From positions 1 through 64,000 of the forward strand of contig CAZBAL010000006.1 of the NCBI GenBank assembly GCA_964489735.1: a DNA stretch of 64,000 nt, in the 5' to 3' direction. Made by a program: the position numbers and the translations under genes. This document shows, in pieces, positions 54,507 to 63,966 of this stretch. The notes beneath the pieces are model-generated. The model made no database searches. It saw only the letters and a program-made list of their open reading frames with translations, and was not told the origin of the DNA. The DNA comes from Andreesenia sp964489735. GTDB lineage: Bacteria; Bacillota; Clostridia; Tissierellales; Gottschalkiaceae. The stretch's first letter is position 1, and every line of letters begins with the position of its first letter.

Positions 54507-55826
54507 TTACCCCTCTTTCTTTTCGCTTAAGCTGAACTGAATAGGGGTTCCAATATATTCAAACGATTCTCTTATTTTATTTTCAAGGTATCTTTCATAA
54601 GAAAAATGAGATAATTCCTTGTCATTTACAAACAACACAAATTTTGGTGGTCTTACACCAACCTGAGTTGTGTAAAAAATCTTGAGTCTCTTGCCTTTAT
54701 CACTAGGCGGCTGATTCATAAGAATAGCTCTGCCTATAATATCATTCAATACACCCGTGCTTATTCTCAAGTTATAATTTTCGTATACCATTTTTATGTT
54801 CTCAAGCACTTTATCTACTCTTTTTCCAGTTTCAACAGAAATAAAGATTATTGGAGCATAAGACATGAAAGCTAACTCTCTTCTTATTTCTCTCTCAAAC
54901 TCCAGATAAGTCTTATCACCTTTATCTACTAGATCCCATTTGTTTACAATTATGACAGATGCTTTTCCATTATTATGAGCATGACCCGCAATTTTTGCAT
55001 CCTGTTCTGTAATACCGGTTGTAGCATCAATCATAATAAGACATACATCCGCTCTTTCAATAGCTGTAAGAGTTCTTATTACACTATATCTTTCAATATC
55101 TTCGAAGACTTTTTTCTGTCTTCTAAGTCCAGCAGTGTCTATGAATAAAAACTTATCATCTTCTGTTTCGTAATAAGTGTCTATAGCATCTCTGGTTGTT
55201 CCAGCAATATCGCTAACTATTACTCTATCTTCTCCTAATATTCTGTTTATAATAGATGACTTTCCAACATTTGGCTTTCCAATAACAGCCACTTTTATTA
55301 CATCATCATCATATTCAGTATCCTTATCAGTTGGGAAATATCTTACAACTTCATCTAAAAGATCTCCCAAACCAAGTCCCTGCCCAGCAGAAATTGCTAC
55401 AACATTGTCCATTCCAAGTTCATAGAACTCATACATTGCATCTTCCCTGCTGAAATCATCGATTTTATTGCAAGCAATGATAACTTTTTTATTAGATCTT
55501 CGCAGCATCTGAGCTATTTCCTTATCTGCCGGAGTTATGCCCTGCTTTCCATCGACAACAAAAATTATTACATCTCCAGTTTCAATAGCTATCTCAGCCT
55601 GTCTTCTCATCTGAGAAAGTATTATATCCTCAGTATCCGGCTCAATTCCACCAGTATCTATTATGGTAAAATATTTATTAGTCCATTCTGCCTCAGCATA
55701 TATTCTATCCCTTGTAACACCTGGAGTATCCTCAACTATTGATATCCTGCTTCCTGCTAATTTATTAAATAGTGTAGATTTACCTACATTTGGTCTGCCG
55801 ACTATTGCAACTACAGGTCTCGACAT
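54507..55826 (-). CDS. der: Ribosome biogenesis GTPase Der (EngA)
   Basis: Der is the tandem-GTPase 50S assembly factor. Both G domains are complete: GRPNVGKST, DTPG and NKID in the first; GKPNVGKSS, DTAG and NKWD in the second, followed by the KH-like C-terminal domain (RPPKFVLFVND). I use ATG 55826 (MSRPVVAIVG), with GGGGTGG upstream, not the ATG 16 codons earlier. Length 439. Confidence 0.97.
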   Translation of the reverse strand: MSRPVVAIVGRPNVGKSTLFNKLAGSRISIVEDTPGVTRDRIYAEAEWTNKYFTIIDTGGIEPDTEDIILSQMRRQAEIAIETGDVIIFVVDGKQGITPADKEIAQMLRRSNKKVIIACNKIDDFSREDAMYEFYELGMDNVVAISAGQGLGLGDLLDEVVRYFPTDKDTEYDDDVIKVAVIGKPNVGKSSIINRILGEDRVIVSDIAGTTRDAIDTYYETEDDKFLFIDTAGLRRQKKVFEDIERYSVIRTLTAIERADVCLIMIDATTGITEQDAKIAGHAHNNGKASVIIVNKWDLVDKGDKTYLEFEREIRRELAFMSYAPIIFISVETGKRVDKVLENIKMVYENYNLRISTGVLNDIIGRAILMNQPPSDKGKRLKIFYTTQVGVRPPKFVLFVNDKELSHFSYERYLENKIRESFEYIGTPIQFSLSEKKEG

Positions 55827-55894
55827 AAAACCACCCCTTTTATCATATTCCAATCCAGCAACAACTAATATCACTGCAACTCGAATTATTTATT

Positions 55895-57223
55895 TTATTT
55901 ATTGAAAAGACTTACAAACTTCTGACCGTCTACTTCCTCTGCAATCACTTTAGTTCCTAATTTATTGCTGAGCTCTTCTAACGTCATATCATCTAAAAAA
56001 ACATCTTCATCACTTTTTAACATAGCCTTTGTGATTAGTACTGCATCTCCTAGATCTCTCTCTTTTAACTGCTCATATAAGTCTGTACCTGTGATAAGGC
56101 CAGCAACTGTTATGTTCTCTCCAAAGAAATTGTTTTTGATCATCACCACATCAATTTGAATATTTGGATATTTTGATTGAATCATCTTCGCAAATACACG
56201 CATATGACTTGCAGCCAGCTTTCCAGTAGCAATGGTGTATTTGCCGACCACTTTCTCATCATATTCCAAGAGGTCAAGAGCTCTTACAATCTCTTCCTCA
56301 AAGGATCTGACTAAGCCCACTCCATTTTCCAACTGAGGATAACCTTCATAATACTCTTCATCAGGTATCTCTTTGTCAGCAACTAAATAGAATTCATCCG
56401 AAATAAATGAAAACTTGGTTCCCAGCTTTTTCATATAATCCTTCTGTAATTCCTCAACAAGCTCTACCATTTCACTAGCTGTTTCCTTGTTATAGATATC
56501 CAGATCAAACAGGTTCTCCCTAAACTTTGTAACTCCTACTGGTACAATAGCAACACTTTCAATTGAAGGATATAATGATGCCAAATCACTCAAAGTTCTC
56601 CTTAGTTCTTCACCATCATTAATACAAGGAACTGCAACTATTTGAGCATTCATCGACAAGTTTACATCTGCAAACTTCTTTAGAATATCAAATACTTTTC
56701 CAGCATTTTTGTTTCCAAGCATCTTTACCCTGAGTTCAGGATTCGTAGTGTGAACTGATATGTTTATAGGACTGATTCTGTATTTTATAATCCTATCTAT
56801 TTCTTCGTCTGATAGATTTGTAAGAGTTATAAAATTTCCTTGGAGGAACGAAAGTCTAGAATCATCATCCTTAAAATACAAAGTCTTTCTCATTCCTTTA
56901 GGTAGCTGATCAATAAAGCAGAATATACACTTATTTCTACAGTTTTTTGCTTTATCAATTAGAGGATTAGTAAAACTTATTCCTAACCCTTCATCAAAAC
57001 CCTTCTCTATCTCGAGCTCCCAGATCTCTCCATCAGCTTTCTGTATTTCCATTTCTATATAATCATCGGTTATTAAGTATTTATATTCAATAATATCATT
57101 AACTTTCTGTCCGTTTATACTCAGGAGTATGTCACCAGGCTCTATCTCAAGCTCTTCACCAATGCTCCCAGACTCGACTTCTTCAATGATATTAATATTC
57201 TCTTCGTAGTTTTTTAGCTCCAT
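55895..57223 (-). CDS. DUF512 protein: PDZ plus radical-SAM-like cysteine motif
   Basis: The 442-residue protein has an N-terminal PDZ-like domain (EPGDILLSINGQKVND), then CRNKCIFCF with cysteines at 95, 99 and 102 in CxxxCxxC spacing typical of radical SAM enzymes, and a C-terminal DUF512 domain with AAGKLA-type and ITVAGLITGTDL segments. This family is conserved upstream of der in Clostridia, but no reaction is known. Membership in the radical SAM superfamily is inferred from the cysteine motif. Confidence 0.83.
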   Translation of the reverse strand: MELKNYEENINIIEEVESGSIGEELEIEPGDILLSINGQKVNDIIEYKYLITDDYIEMEIQKADGEIWELEIEKGFDEGLGISFTNPLIDKAKNCRNKCIFCFIDQLPKGMRKTLYFKDDDSRLSFLQGNFITLTNLSDEEIDRIIKYRISPINISVHTTNPELRVKMLGNKNAGKVFDILKKFADVNLSMNAQIVAVPCINDGEELRRTLSDLASLYPSIESVAIVPVGVTKFRENLFDLDIYNKETASEMVELVEELQKDYMKKLGTKFSFISDEFYLVADKEIPDEEYYEGYPQLENGVGLVRSFEEEIVRALDLLEYDEKVVGKYTIATGKLAASHMRVFAKMIQSKYPNIQIDVVMIKNNFFGENITVAGLITGTDLYEQLKERDLGDAVLITKAMLKSDEDVFLDDMTLEELSNKLGTKVIAEEVDGQKFVSLFNK

Positions 57224-57315
57224 AATTATCCCTTCTAAACATTGCTTATTCCTATTAATTATACCTTATAAATGTTGTTAATTCAATGCTTATAACCTAC
57301 TATAATATAAATACA

Positions 57316-57356
57316 GAGCCAGTAGAAAGCTAGTAAAAACTTTCCTAATGGCTCCT
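57316..57356 (-). terminator. Possible terminator after rnr
   Basis: GAGCCA pairs with TGGCTC and an inner GAAAG pairs with CTTTC; a moderately T-rich tail follows on the minus strand. It lies just after the rnr stop. Confidence 0.5.
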
Positions 57357-57367
57357 CATTTAATATA

Positions 57368-59563
57368 TTATTCTATTTCATGATGGTTTTCTTCATCAGT
57401 TCTTCTTTCGGATAGATTTTCTAGTAGTGCAAAATCTATCTTTCTAGTTGAAGGAACTGCTGAAACCACCTTAATTCTCATTCTGTCACCTAGCTTTATA
57501 ATCTTTCTAGTATTTTCACCTACAAGCTGATGCATTTCATCGTTGTAATGATAGTAGTCATAGTCTATAGAATGAATTGGAATAAATCCTTCAATTGTGT
57601 TTTCCAGCTCTACAAACAGACCACTGCTTATAACAGAAGAAACAACTCCTACGAACTCCTGCCCAATTCTATCAGCCATGTACTCAGCTTTTTTAAGATC
57701 ATCAGATTCTCGCTCTGCATCATCAGCTCTTCTTTCTGCTAGTGATGTGCTCTGAGCAACTGATGGCAGCAGTCTTTCATAGTGTTTTAACTGCTCAGAA
57801 TCTAATCTACTATTTAAGAACTCTCTGAGTATTCTGTGTATCTGCAAATCAGGATATCTTCTAATTGGCGAAGTAAAGTGACTATAATATTCAGAAGCTA
57901 AACCAAAGTGACCCTCTTCTACTACCGAATATTTTGCTTTCTTTAAGGATCTCAACATGATTCTGCTGATAATTGGCTCTTCTTTTTTGCCCTTAATGTC
58001 ATTTAACAGCTCTTGAAGATGTCTAGGTTCTATACCATCAGCACCTGATCTCAATTTGTATCCCATAGTGTTCAGGAATTTCTTGAATGATTCTATTTTC
58101 TCTTCGTCTGGCTCCTCATGAATTCTATAAAGGAAAGGAGTCTCTGTCCAGAAAATATTTTCTGCAACCGTTTCATTAGTAACTATCATAAACTCTTCTA
58201 TGAGCCTGTTACCAACTCTTCTTTCAAGTTCCTTTATCTCAATAGGCTTACCGTTTTCATCGACATTTATCTGTGACTCAGGGAAATCAAAGCCTATGCT
58301 TCCTCTTTTTATTCTCTTTTCATTCAATATTTCTGCCAGATGCTGCATATATTTCAGATCATCAGCTATTCCAAGTTCTTCAAATTTCTTTTTAGCTTCT
58401 GGAGCATCATTTTCCAAGAAATCAGATACATCATCATAAATCAGTCTAGCTGATGATTTGATAACCGACTCATAAATTCTATGGTTTACTACTTTCCCAT
58501 ATTTATCTATTTCCATAAACACCGACATAGCTAATCTATCCACGTCTGGCATCAAACTACAAACACCATTGGAAAGCTTCTCAGGCAGCATAGGAATAAC
58601 TCTATCAGGAAAATAAACCGATGTTCCTCTGTCTAGAGCTTCCTCATCAAGTGCCGTACCTTCTCTTACATAGAAAGATACGTCAGCTATATGGACTCCT
58701 AATTCATAATTTCCATTGTCCATTTTCTTAATAGAAACGGCATCATCAAAATCTCTTGCATCTGCACCATCTATAGTAAATGTCACTTCATCTCTAAGAT
58801 CTTCTCTTCTAGCTATTTCCTCAGGTCTAATATCTTCAGAAATTGCATTCGCTTCTTTAATCACTTCATCAGGGAATACATAAGGTAGTCCATATTTTTT
58901 AATAATAGCAAGTACATCTACACCTTTTTCATCTTCGAATCCTAAAACATCAAGAATTTTTCCTTCTGGACTCTTCTCGCCATCTCCCCATTTTGTTATC
59001 TGAACCTCAACTAGCTGTCCAGTCTTTGCATCCATGCTATCTTGCAATAATACGAATACATCTGAAGATATCTTGTTTTCTAAGGGCACTACAAATCCGA
59101 ACTTCTGACTCTTTTGATATGTTCCTATCAGTTTATTGTTCGCTCTTGTCAAGATTTTTACAACTTCTCCAGTTCTTCTTTCATTTTCATCAGCAATATA
59201 GTCTGGTTCATCCTGAACAATTCTAACGGCAACTCTGTCACCATGAAGAGCACCTTTCAATCCTCCAGGTCTTATGAACACATCCTCTTGTTCTTCCTGA
59301 GTTGATTCATCAGGAATCAGAAATGCAAAACCTTTAGGATTACCCTGTACCCTTCCTTCAATAAGCCCTAATCTTCTAGCAGTTCCTAATCTATCTTTAT
59401 TAGTTCTGAAGAGATAACCTTCATCTTCCATCTTATTTATTATTCTTTTGAATTCATTTCTCTGATCACTAGGGATTTCAAATGCTTTTAATAGCTCATC
59501 CATTGTTCCCATTTTATTATTAGTGTCATCAAGATATTCATATATTTTATCTCTAATATTCAT
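57368..59563 (-). CDS. rnr: Ribonuclease R
   Basis: RNase R is a processive 3'-5' exoribonuclease that degrades structured RNA. The protein has an N-terminal winged helix, two cold-shock domains, the RNB catalytic domain with TIDGADARDFDDAVSI (metal-binding aspartates) and SPIRRYPDLQIHR, and a C-terminal S1 domain. ATG 59563 is preferred because GAAGGG is eight bases upstream. Length about 731. It lies beside secG-type loci in many Firmicutes; here the ddl-murF-hydrolase group separates it from secG. Confidence 0.95.
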   Translation of the reverse strand: MNIRDKIYEYLDDTNNKMGTMDELLKAFEIPSDQRNEFKRIINKMEDEGYLFRTNKDRLGTARRLGLIEGRVQGNPKGFAFLIPDESTQEEQEDVFIRPGGLKGALHGDRVAVRIVQDEPDYIADENERRTGEVVKILTRANNKLIGTYQKSQKFGFVVPLENKISSDVFVLLQDSMDAKTGQLVEVQITKWGDGEKSPEGKILDVLGFEDEKGVDVLAIIKKYGLPYVFPDEVIKEANAISEDIRPEEIARREDLRDEVTFTIDGADARDFDDAVSIKKMDNGNYELGVHIADVSFYVREGTALDEEALDRGTSVYFPDRVIPMLPEKLSNGVCSLMPDVDRLAMSVFMEIDKYGKVVNHRIYESVIKSSARLIYDDVSDFLENDAPEAKKKFEELGIADDLKYMQHLAEILNEKRIKRGSIGFDFPESQINVDENGKPIEIKELERRVGNRLIEEFMIVTNETVAENIFWTETPFLYRIHEEPDEEKIESFKKFLNTMGYKLRSGADGIEPRHLQELLNDIKGKKEEPIISRIMLRSLKKAKYSVVEEGHFGLASEYYSHFTSPIRRYPDLQIHRILREFLNSRLDSEQLKHYERLLPSVAQSTSLAERRADDAERESDDLKKAEYMADRIGQEFVGVVSSVISSGLFVELENTIEGFIPIHSIDYDYYHYNDEMHQLVGENTRKIIKLGDRMRIKVVSAVPSTRKIDFALLENLSERRTDEENHHEIE

Positions 59564-59632
59564 TCTCATCACCCTTCTAAATTATAGGTTCTTTAATCTA
59601 TTATACCCATAATTTATCCACTTATTGTTAAA

Positions 59633-59665
59633 AACAAAAAAAGAGCAGATTAATTTCTGCCCTTT
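59633..59665 (-). terminator. Terminator after ddl
   Basis: AAAGGGCAGA and TCTGCTCTTT (one G-T) flank a six-base loop and are followed by TTTTGTTTTT on the minus strand. It ends the hydrolase-murF-ddl message. Confidence 0.88.
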
Positions 59666-59732
59666 CAAACAAACATATTTTTTCTTCTGTCTTGCATTCT
59701 TATTTTGTAATCTATTCAAAAACGAATAAAAT

Positions 59733-60908
59733 CTACATTTTTCCTGCTTTTGAATTGTTTCCGAAGCTAACCTTATCAAAAAGGTCAACATCATATGAAT
59801 ACATATTTTCATTCTTTTCTGCCTGAACTGCAAAAGCTATATCGATTAACTCATCTATAAGCGCAGTGAAATTAATTCCCATAGGCTCCCACAGATAATA
59901 AGCAAACGATCCAGGCTGTGTGTTTATCTCATTTATATAAACATTGTTATCTTGATCCATAAGGAAATCTATTCTTGCATTACCTTTACAGTCTATAGCC
60001 ATGAATGATTTTTTTGCAAGGTCCTGAATCTCTTCAGTTTTGCCTTCCGGAAGGTCAGCTGGAACATTTCTTCCACCAGTTTTTGTCCCTTTAGCATTTG
60101 AATGAACATATTTGTCTTCATAAGTTAAAAGATCTGTCCATCCCAGCGGCTCCTCGCAAAGTGAAGCTTTAACTTTATTGTTATAACCCATTACTGCACA
60201 GTTGATCTCTCTTGGACTTTCCAGAGCCTGTTCAACTATTATCTTTCTGTCGTATCTTATTGCGATCTCAATTGACTCGATAAGTTCTTCTCTATTTCTA
60301 GCTTTTGAAATACCTACAGATGACCCTAAGTTAGAAGGTTTAACAAATACAGGGTAGCCTATCTCCGCCTCAACCTTGTCTAATACCGTATCGCTTTCAG
60401 TTTCCCAAGCCGTTCTGAAGAACCAGTTGTATTTAACTATAGGTAAATTGTATGATTTGTAAACATCTTTCATAAGGATCTTATCCATACCCACAGAAGA
60501 ACCAAGAACTCCTGCACTTACGTATGGTATGTTCATCATTTCAAATACACCTTGTACAGTACCGTCCTCTCCATTAGTACCATGAAGAGCTATGAAAACT
60601 GCATCTATATCCTGTTCAAACTTCTTACTGAAAAATCCACCCATTTTATCAGGATGACCAAAAATTCTTTTTTCATCATAAGTTGCTGTTACTACTATTT
60701 CTCTTAAGTTATCAAGTTTTTTATTTTTGAAATTATCAAAATCTCTCAGTTCATCTCCTGTGAACCACTTTCCATCTTTATCTATAAAGATAGGAATAAT
60801 ATTATATTTTGATTTATCCATGTTTTCCATTGCTTGCATACCAGTGATAACGGAAACTTCGTGTTCAACACTTCTACCACCAAATACAACTGCTATATTC
60901 TTCTTCAT
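59733..60908 (-). CDS. ddl: D-alanine--D-alanine ligase (divergent type)
   Basis: Ddl joins two D-alanines for the peptidoglycan stem peptide. The 391-residue ATP-grasp enzyme has VVFGGRSVEHEVSVITG, LHGTNGEDGTVQG, KPSNLGSSVGI and the metal-binding NEINTQPGS. Classic Ddl enzymes read NTxPGxTxxSxxP here; this one continues FAYYLWEPMG, so it belongs to a divergent subgroup. It also has a longer C-terminal tail. It is the last gene of hydrolase-murF-ddl and follows murF by about 40 bp. Confidence 0.9.
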   Translation of the reverse strand: MKKNIAVVFGGRSVEHEVSVITGMQAMENMDKSKYNIIPIFIDKDGKWFTGDELRDFDNFKNKKLDNLREIVVTATYDEKRIFGHPDKMGGFFSKKFEQDIDAVFIALHGTNGEDGTVQGVFEMMNIPYVSAGVLGSSVGMDKILMKDVYKSYNLPIVKYNWFFRTAWETESDTVLDKVEAEIGYPVFVKPSNLGSSVGISKARNREELIESIEIAIRYDRKIIVEQALESPREINCAVMGYNNKVKASLCEEPLGWTDLLTYEDKYVHSNAKGTKTGGRNVPADLPEGKTEEIQDLAKKSFMAIDCKGNARIDFLMDQDNNVYINEINTQPGSFAYYLWEPMGINFTALIDELIDIAFAVQAEKNENMYSYDVDLFDKVSFGNNSKAGKM

Positions 60909-60950
60909 AAAAATACTCTCCCTTTCCGTATTAGTCTGTATATTATTATA

Positions 60951-62600
60951 CTACTTATTGTAGTTATCTGGTAAATCATTTTCAAAAAGAACAACATCTT
61001 TAGGCTTTGTCAGATTCTGAAGAACTTGAGTTGCCTGATCTAGACTCTTGACAACGAAGATTGACGCAGCATCGAATCCAACTTCCTCTATACCTTCTTT
61101 TATCGGAATAGCTCTGTCCTCTCCTACAAGGATGGCAAAATCTGCAGTTCTTGCGATATTTCTCCCAAATTCCTTATTCTCTTCATATTCTGAATCACCT
61201 AGTTCAATCATTCCTGGAGTTATTACGATTTTTCTTCCTTCTTCAAACTTTGAAAGAACATCTAATGCAGCCTTAGCGCCATCCGGGTTTGAATTAAATG
61301 CATCATCTATTATTATTATACCTGTTCCTGGATTTATTAACTGCAGTCTATGAGGAACCGGTTCAACTTTTGCTATTCCTCTGGCAATCTCTTCAAGTGA
61401 CATGCCTAGTGCAATACCAGCAGATGCTCCTGCTAAAAGATTGAGTATATTATGCTCTCCTAAAAGCTGAGATTTACATTTCACTTCATTCCCATCTCTT
61501 GTTCCCAGAACAAACTCAGAACCTGTAGGCATAACTTTTATATCTCTAGCATATACATCTGCTTCTTCTCTAGTATCTATTCCATATATTATCTTTTTAA
61601 ACTTCTCTGTCTTATCAGCTAAATCCCTGACATATGGATTGTCATAGTTAAATATAGCTATCCCATCTTCAGGCAGAGCGTCTATTATTTCATATTTTGT
61701 TTTCTTAATATTCTCAATATTCTTAAACGTTTCTAAGTGAGCAGGACCAACTGAAGTTATAATACCAATCTTATGTCCTACAAGCTCAGACATCTCTTTT
61801 ATATCACCAATATTTCTAGCACCCATCTCAGCAACAAATACTTCATAAGATTCATCAAGCTGATTATTTATTACTATACTAACTCCCATTGGAGTATTAT
61901 AACTCTCAGGTGTTTTTAAAGTCTTAAACTTCTCTTCCAAAATAGTTGCAGTCAAAAACTTTGTACTGGTCTTTCCATAACTGCCAGTAATACCCACTAT
62001 ATTTAAATCTTTCATTCCTTTGATTTTGTTCTGAGCCTGTACGAAAAACTTTTTATTAATACTGTTTTCTATAGGTACAGATATGTTGTTTGATAGCTTC
62101 AATATTAAAGGCTGTAATACGAACTGAATCGTAGATATAATGTATGAACTAGATACAGCAATTTTTATAAGACTGGTGCTGCTTCTAGAAACAACTGTGC
62201 TCAATATTGAAACTATTAAAACTATCAATATATTTACAACAGCATGTATTGCTATAAGTCTCTTGACTCTTTTAGTATAAACAAGATCTACCTTAGCTTT
62301 CTCTCTCTTTTCAGATGCAGAATAAACCATAAATGCACACCATGCAACTATAGCGACAAAGCCGATCTTCTGAACATTTACAATCATAGAAATAATCATA
62401 GATAAAATAGCTGCTAAAGAACCTATTTTTACTTTATTTGAGTAAGCTCTATGATTAAATTCTTTTATCCATTTACTGAAATTATTATTTCTGTAACCTT
62501 CCAGCTGAAGCATATGTATTAAGAATCTGCTTCTTAGTGTCAGAGCTAGAATCAATACAAACATAGAAATCACAGCAAGTGGAAAAAATACTGTTATCAT
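60951..62600 (-). CDS. murF: MurF-like Mur ligase with N-terminal membrane domain
   Basis: MurF adds D-Ala-D-Ala to UDP-MurNAc-tripeptide. This 549-residue protein has the Mur ligase central domain starting at about residue 200 (VGITGSYGKTSTK P-loop, AEMGARNIGDI, TSVGPAHLETF) and the C-terminal ligase domain (HRLQLI, DDAFNSNPDG). The usual N-terminal UDP-substrate-binding domain is not recognisable. Its place is taken by about 190 residues with some five hydrophobic segments, so the enzyme is likely membrane-bound. The pairing with ddl supports a role in D-Ala-D-Ala addition, but the substrate could differ. Confidence 0.85.
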   Translation of the reverse strand: MITVFFPLAVISMFVLILALTLRSRFLIHMLQLEGYRNNNFSKWIKEFNHRAYSNKVKIGSLAAILSMIISMIVNVQKIGFVAIVAWCAFMVYSASEKREKAKVDLVYTKRVKRLIAIHAVVNILIVLIVSILSTVVSRSSTSLIKIAVSSSYIISTIQFVLQPLILKLSNNISVPIENSINKKFFVQAQNKIKGMKDLNIVGITGSYGKTSTKFLTATILEEKFKTLKTPESYNTPMGVSIVINNQLDESYEVFVAEMGARNIGDIKEMSELVGHKIGIITSVGPAHLETFKNIENIKKTKYEIIDALPEDGIAIFNYDNPYVRDLADKTEKFKKIIYGIDTREEADVYARDIKVMPTGSEFVLGTRDGNEVKCKSQLLGEHNILNLLAGASAGIALGMSLEEIARGIAKVEPVPHRLQLINPGTGIIIIDDAFNSNPDGAKAALDVLSKFEEGRKIVITPGMIELGDSEYEENKEFGRNIARTADFAILVGEDRAIPIKEGIEEVGFDAASIFVVKSLDQATQVLQNLTKPKDVVLFENDLPDNYNK

Positions 62601-62665
62601 AAAAAAACCTCCTATTTAAAATCAGTCTAATCTAAGTATTAGCTGAGAACTCATAAAATATGCTA

Positions 62666-63430
62666 CTATTTTATATTAAAAAAACTTTTGAGAACCGCAC
62701 TGAACTGCGCGTACTGATCAACATATGAAAAATGACCCGCATTCTCCAAGACTACCAATCCGCTGTTCTCAATCTCTTTTTCCATTATTTCTGCCATATA
62801 TACAGGTGTAGCAGTATCATCTCTACCCCAGATTAATAGCGTATTTGCCTTAATATCTTTCAGCAATGGTCTTAAATCCTCATTTACAGTCTTGACAAGT
62901 ATTTTTCTCATCATATCATTAGCATCCTGATAGTCTTGAGATCCAAATTTCGTATAGAATTTTTTTAGTCTCTTTTCCTTATCTATCCAGAAGAAAGCAA
63001 GATTATAGATCTTTCTAAGAGCCTTAAAAGAATAAACTTTGAAATAGTATTTCGGCCCTCTTTTAGGAATTATACCCGCTGCATCTATCAAAACAATCTT
63101 GTCTATAAGCTCCGGATATTTGCTGGACAGGATTATAGATATCCTTCCTCCAAATGAATGACCAACTAAAATAAGCTTTTTAAATCCCATTTTGTCAATG
63201 AACTTCTTAATATAATCCGCATATTCATAAACTCCCCAGGGCTCACCCGGCTCATCGCTTTCACCAAATCCAGGAAAGTCTATAGTCCAAACCTTATAAT
63301 CATTCTTCAATATATTGTGAACCGGCATCATTGCAGGAATATTAGCCGCCCAACCATGCATAACTAAAATATCCTGTCCTTCACCTTCACATATGTAGTT
63401 CATTTCTACACCATCTATATTTATACGCAT
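62666..63430 (-). CDS. Alpha/beta hydrolase of the ddl-murF cluster
   Basis: The 254-residue protein has an oxyanion HGW motif, the nucleophile elbow GHSFGG (Ser about 93), the acid in WGRDDTATP and the histidine in NAGHFSYV: a complete catalytic triad. There is no signal peptide, so it should be cytoplasmic. It is the first gene of the group with murF and ddl. From memory, Helicobacter and Campylobacter carry a similar hydrolase between or beside ddl and murF, which suggests a role in peptidoglycan precursor chemistry, but the substrate is unknown. Confidence 0.85.
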   Translation of the reverse strand: MRINIDGVEMNYICEGEGQDILVMHGWAANIPAMMPVHNILKNDYKVWTIDFPGFGESDEPGEPWGVYEYADYIKKFIDKMGFKKLILVGHSFGGRISIILSSKYPELIDKIVLIDAAGIIPKRGPKYYFKVYSFKALRKIYNLAFFWIDKEKRLKKFYTKFGSQDYQDANDMMRKILVKTVNEDLRPLLKDIKANTLLIWGRDDTATPVYMAEIMEKEIENSGLVVLENAGHFSYVDQYAQFSAVLKSFFNIK

Positions 63431-63494
63431 AATACCATCCTAACCAACTGAATTTTGCCTCATATATACCTATTATATCGTATTCTTCGCAAAA

Positions 63495-63518
63495 TAAAAG
63501 CGATTCATTAAGAATCGC
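63495..63518 (-). terminator. Terminator after secG
   Basis: GCGATTC and GAATCGC flank a five-base loop and are followed by TTTTATTTTG on the minus strand, just after the secG stop. Confidence 0.75.
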
Positions 63519-63528
63519 ATTAAATACA

Positions 63529-63762
63529 CTATTTTATTACTAATGAAGCAACTATTGCAACTACTATAACTAGTGCACAAGCTATTACTATTTTGTCTGA
63601 GATAGCCTCATAGCTTCTTCCCTGACTTTTACTCCATTCACTATCAGTCATTCCTCCACCAATACTTCCAGAAAGACCGCCTGTTTTATCTTCTTGCATA
63701 AGTACATTTATTATTAAGATTACACTTGCTATAATCACTATTACCATCAAAGCTGTAGACAA
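63529..63762 (-). CDS. secG: Preprotein translocase subunit SecG
   Basis: SecG is a small partner of SecYE in protein export. The 77-residue protein has an N-terminal membrane helix (LMVIVIIASVILIINVLM), the conserved QEDKTGGLSGSIGGG loop and a second helix near the C-terminus. GGAGGTGG precedes the start. It is monocistronic here with its own terminator. Confidence 0.93.
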   Translation of the reverse strand: MSTALMVIVIIASVILIINVLMQEDKTGGLSGSIGGGMTDSEWSKSQGRSYEAISDKIVIACALVIVVAIVASLVIK

Positions 63763-63966
63763 CTACATCCACCTCCAAATATAAGTATCAAATATCATTA
63801 ATTATATCACATAATGTCATTATGTACAATTATTTCGAGTATTAGAGAAAAAATATTACTGTTTTTTAAAAACATTATTCAGAAAAGAGTTATAATATAT
63901 ATATTAGGACGCTTTTTACATAATTCACTCTTTTTTATAATCACATATAAAAAGGAGCTGTTTATT

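Noticed and set aside
59582..59833. Minus-strand ORF of 83 codons overlapping the ddl 3' end and terminator
   Set aside because: It covers the ddl C-terminus in another frame and a terminator; composition is that of a shadow frame.
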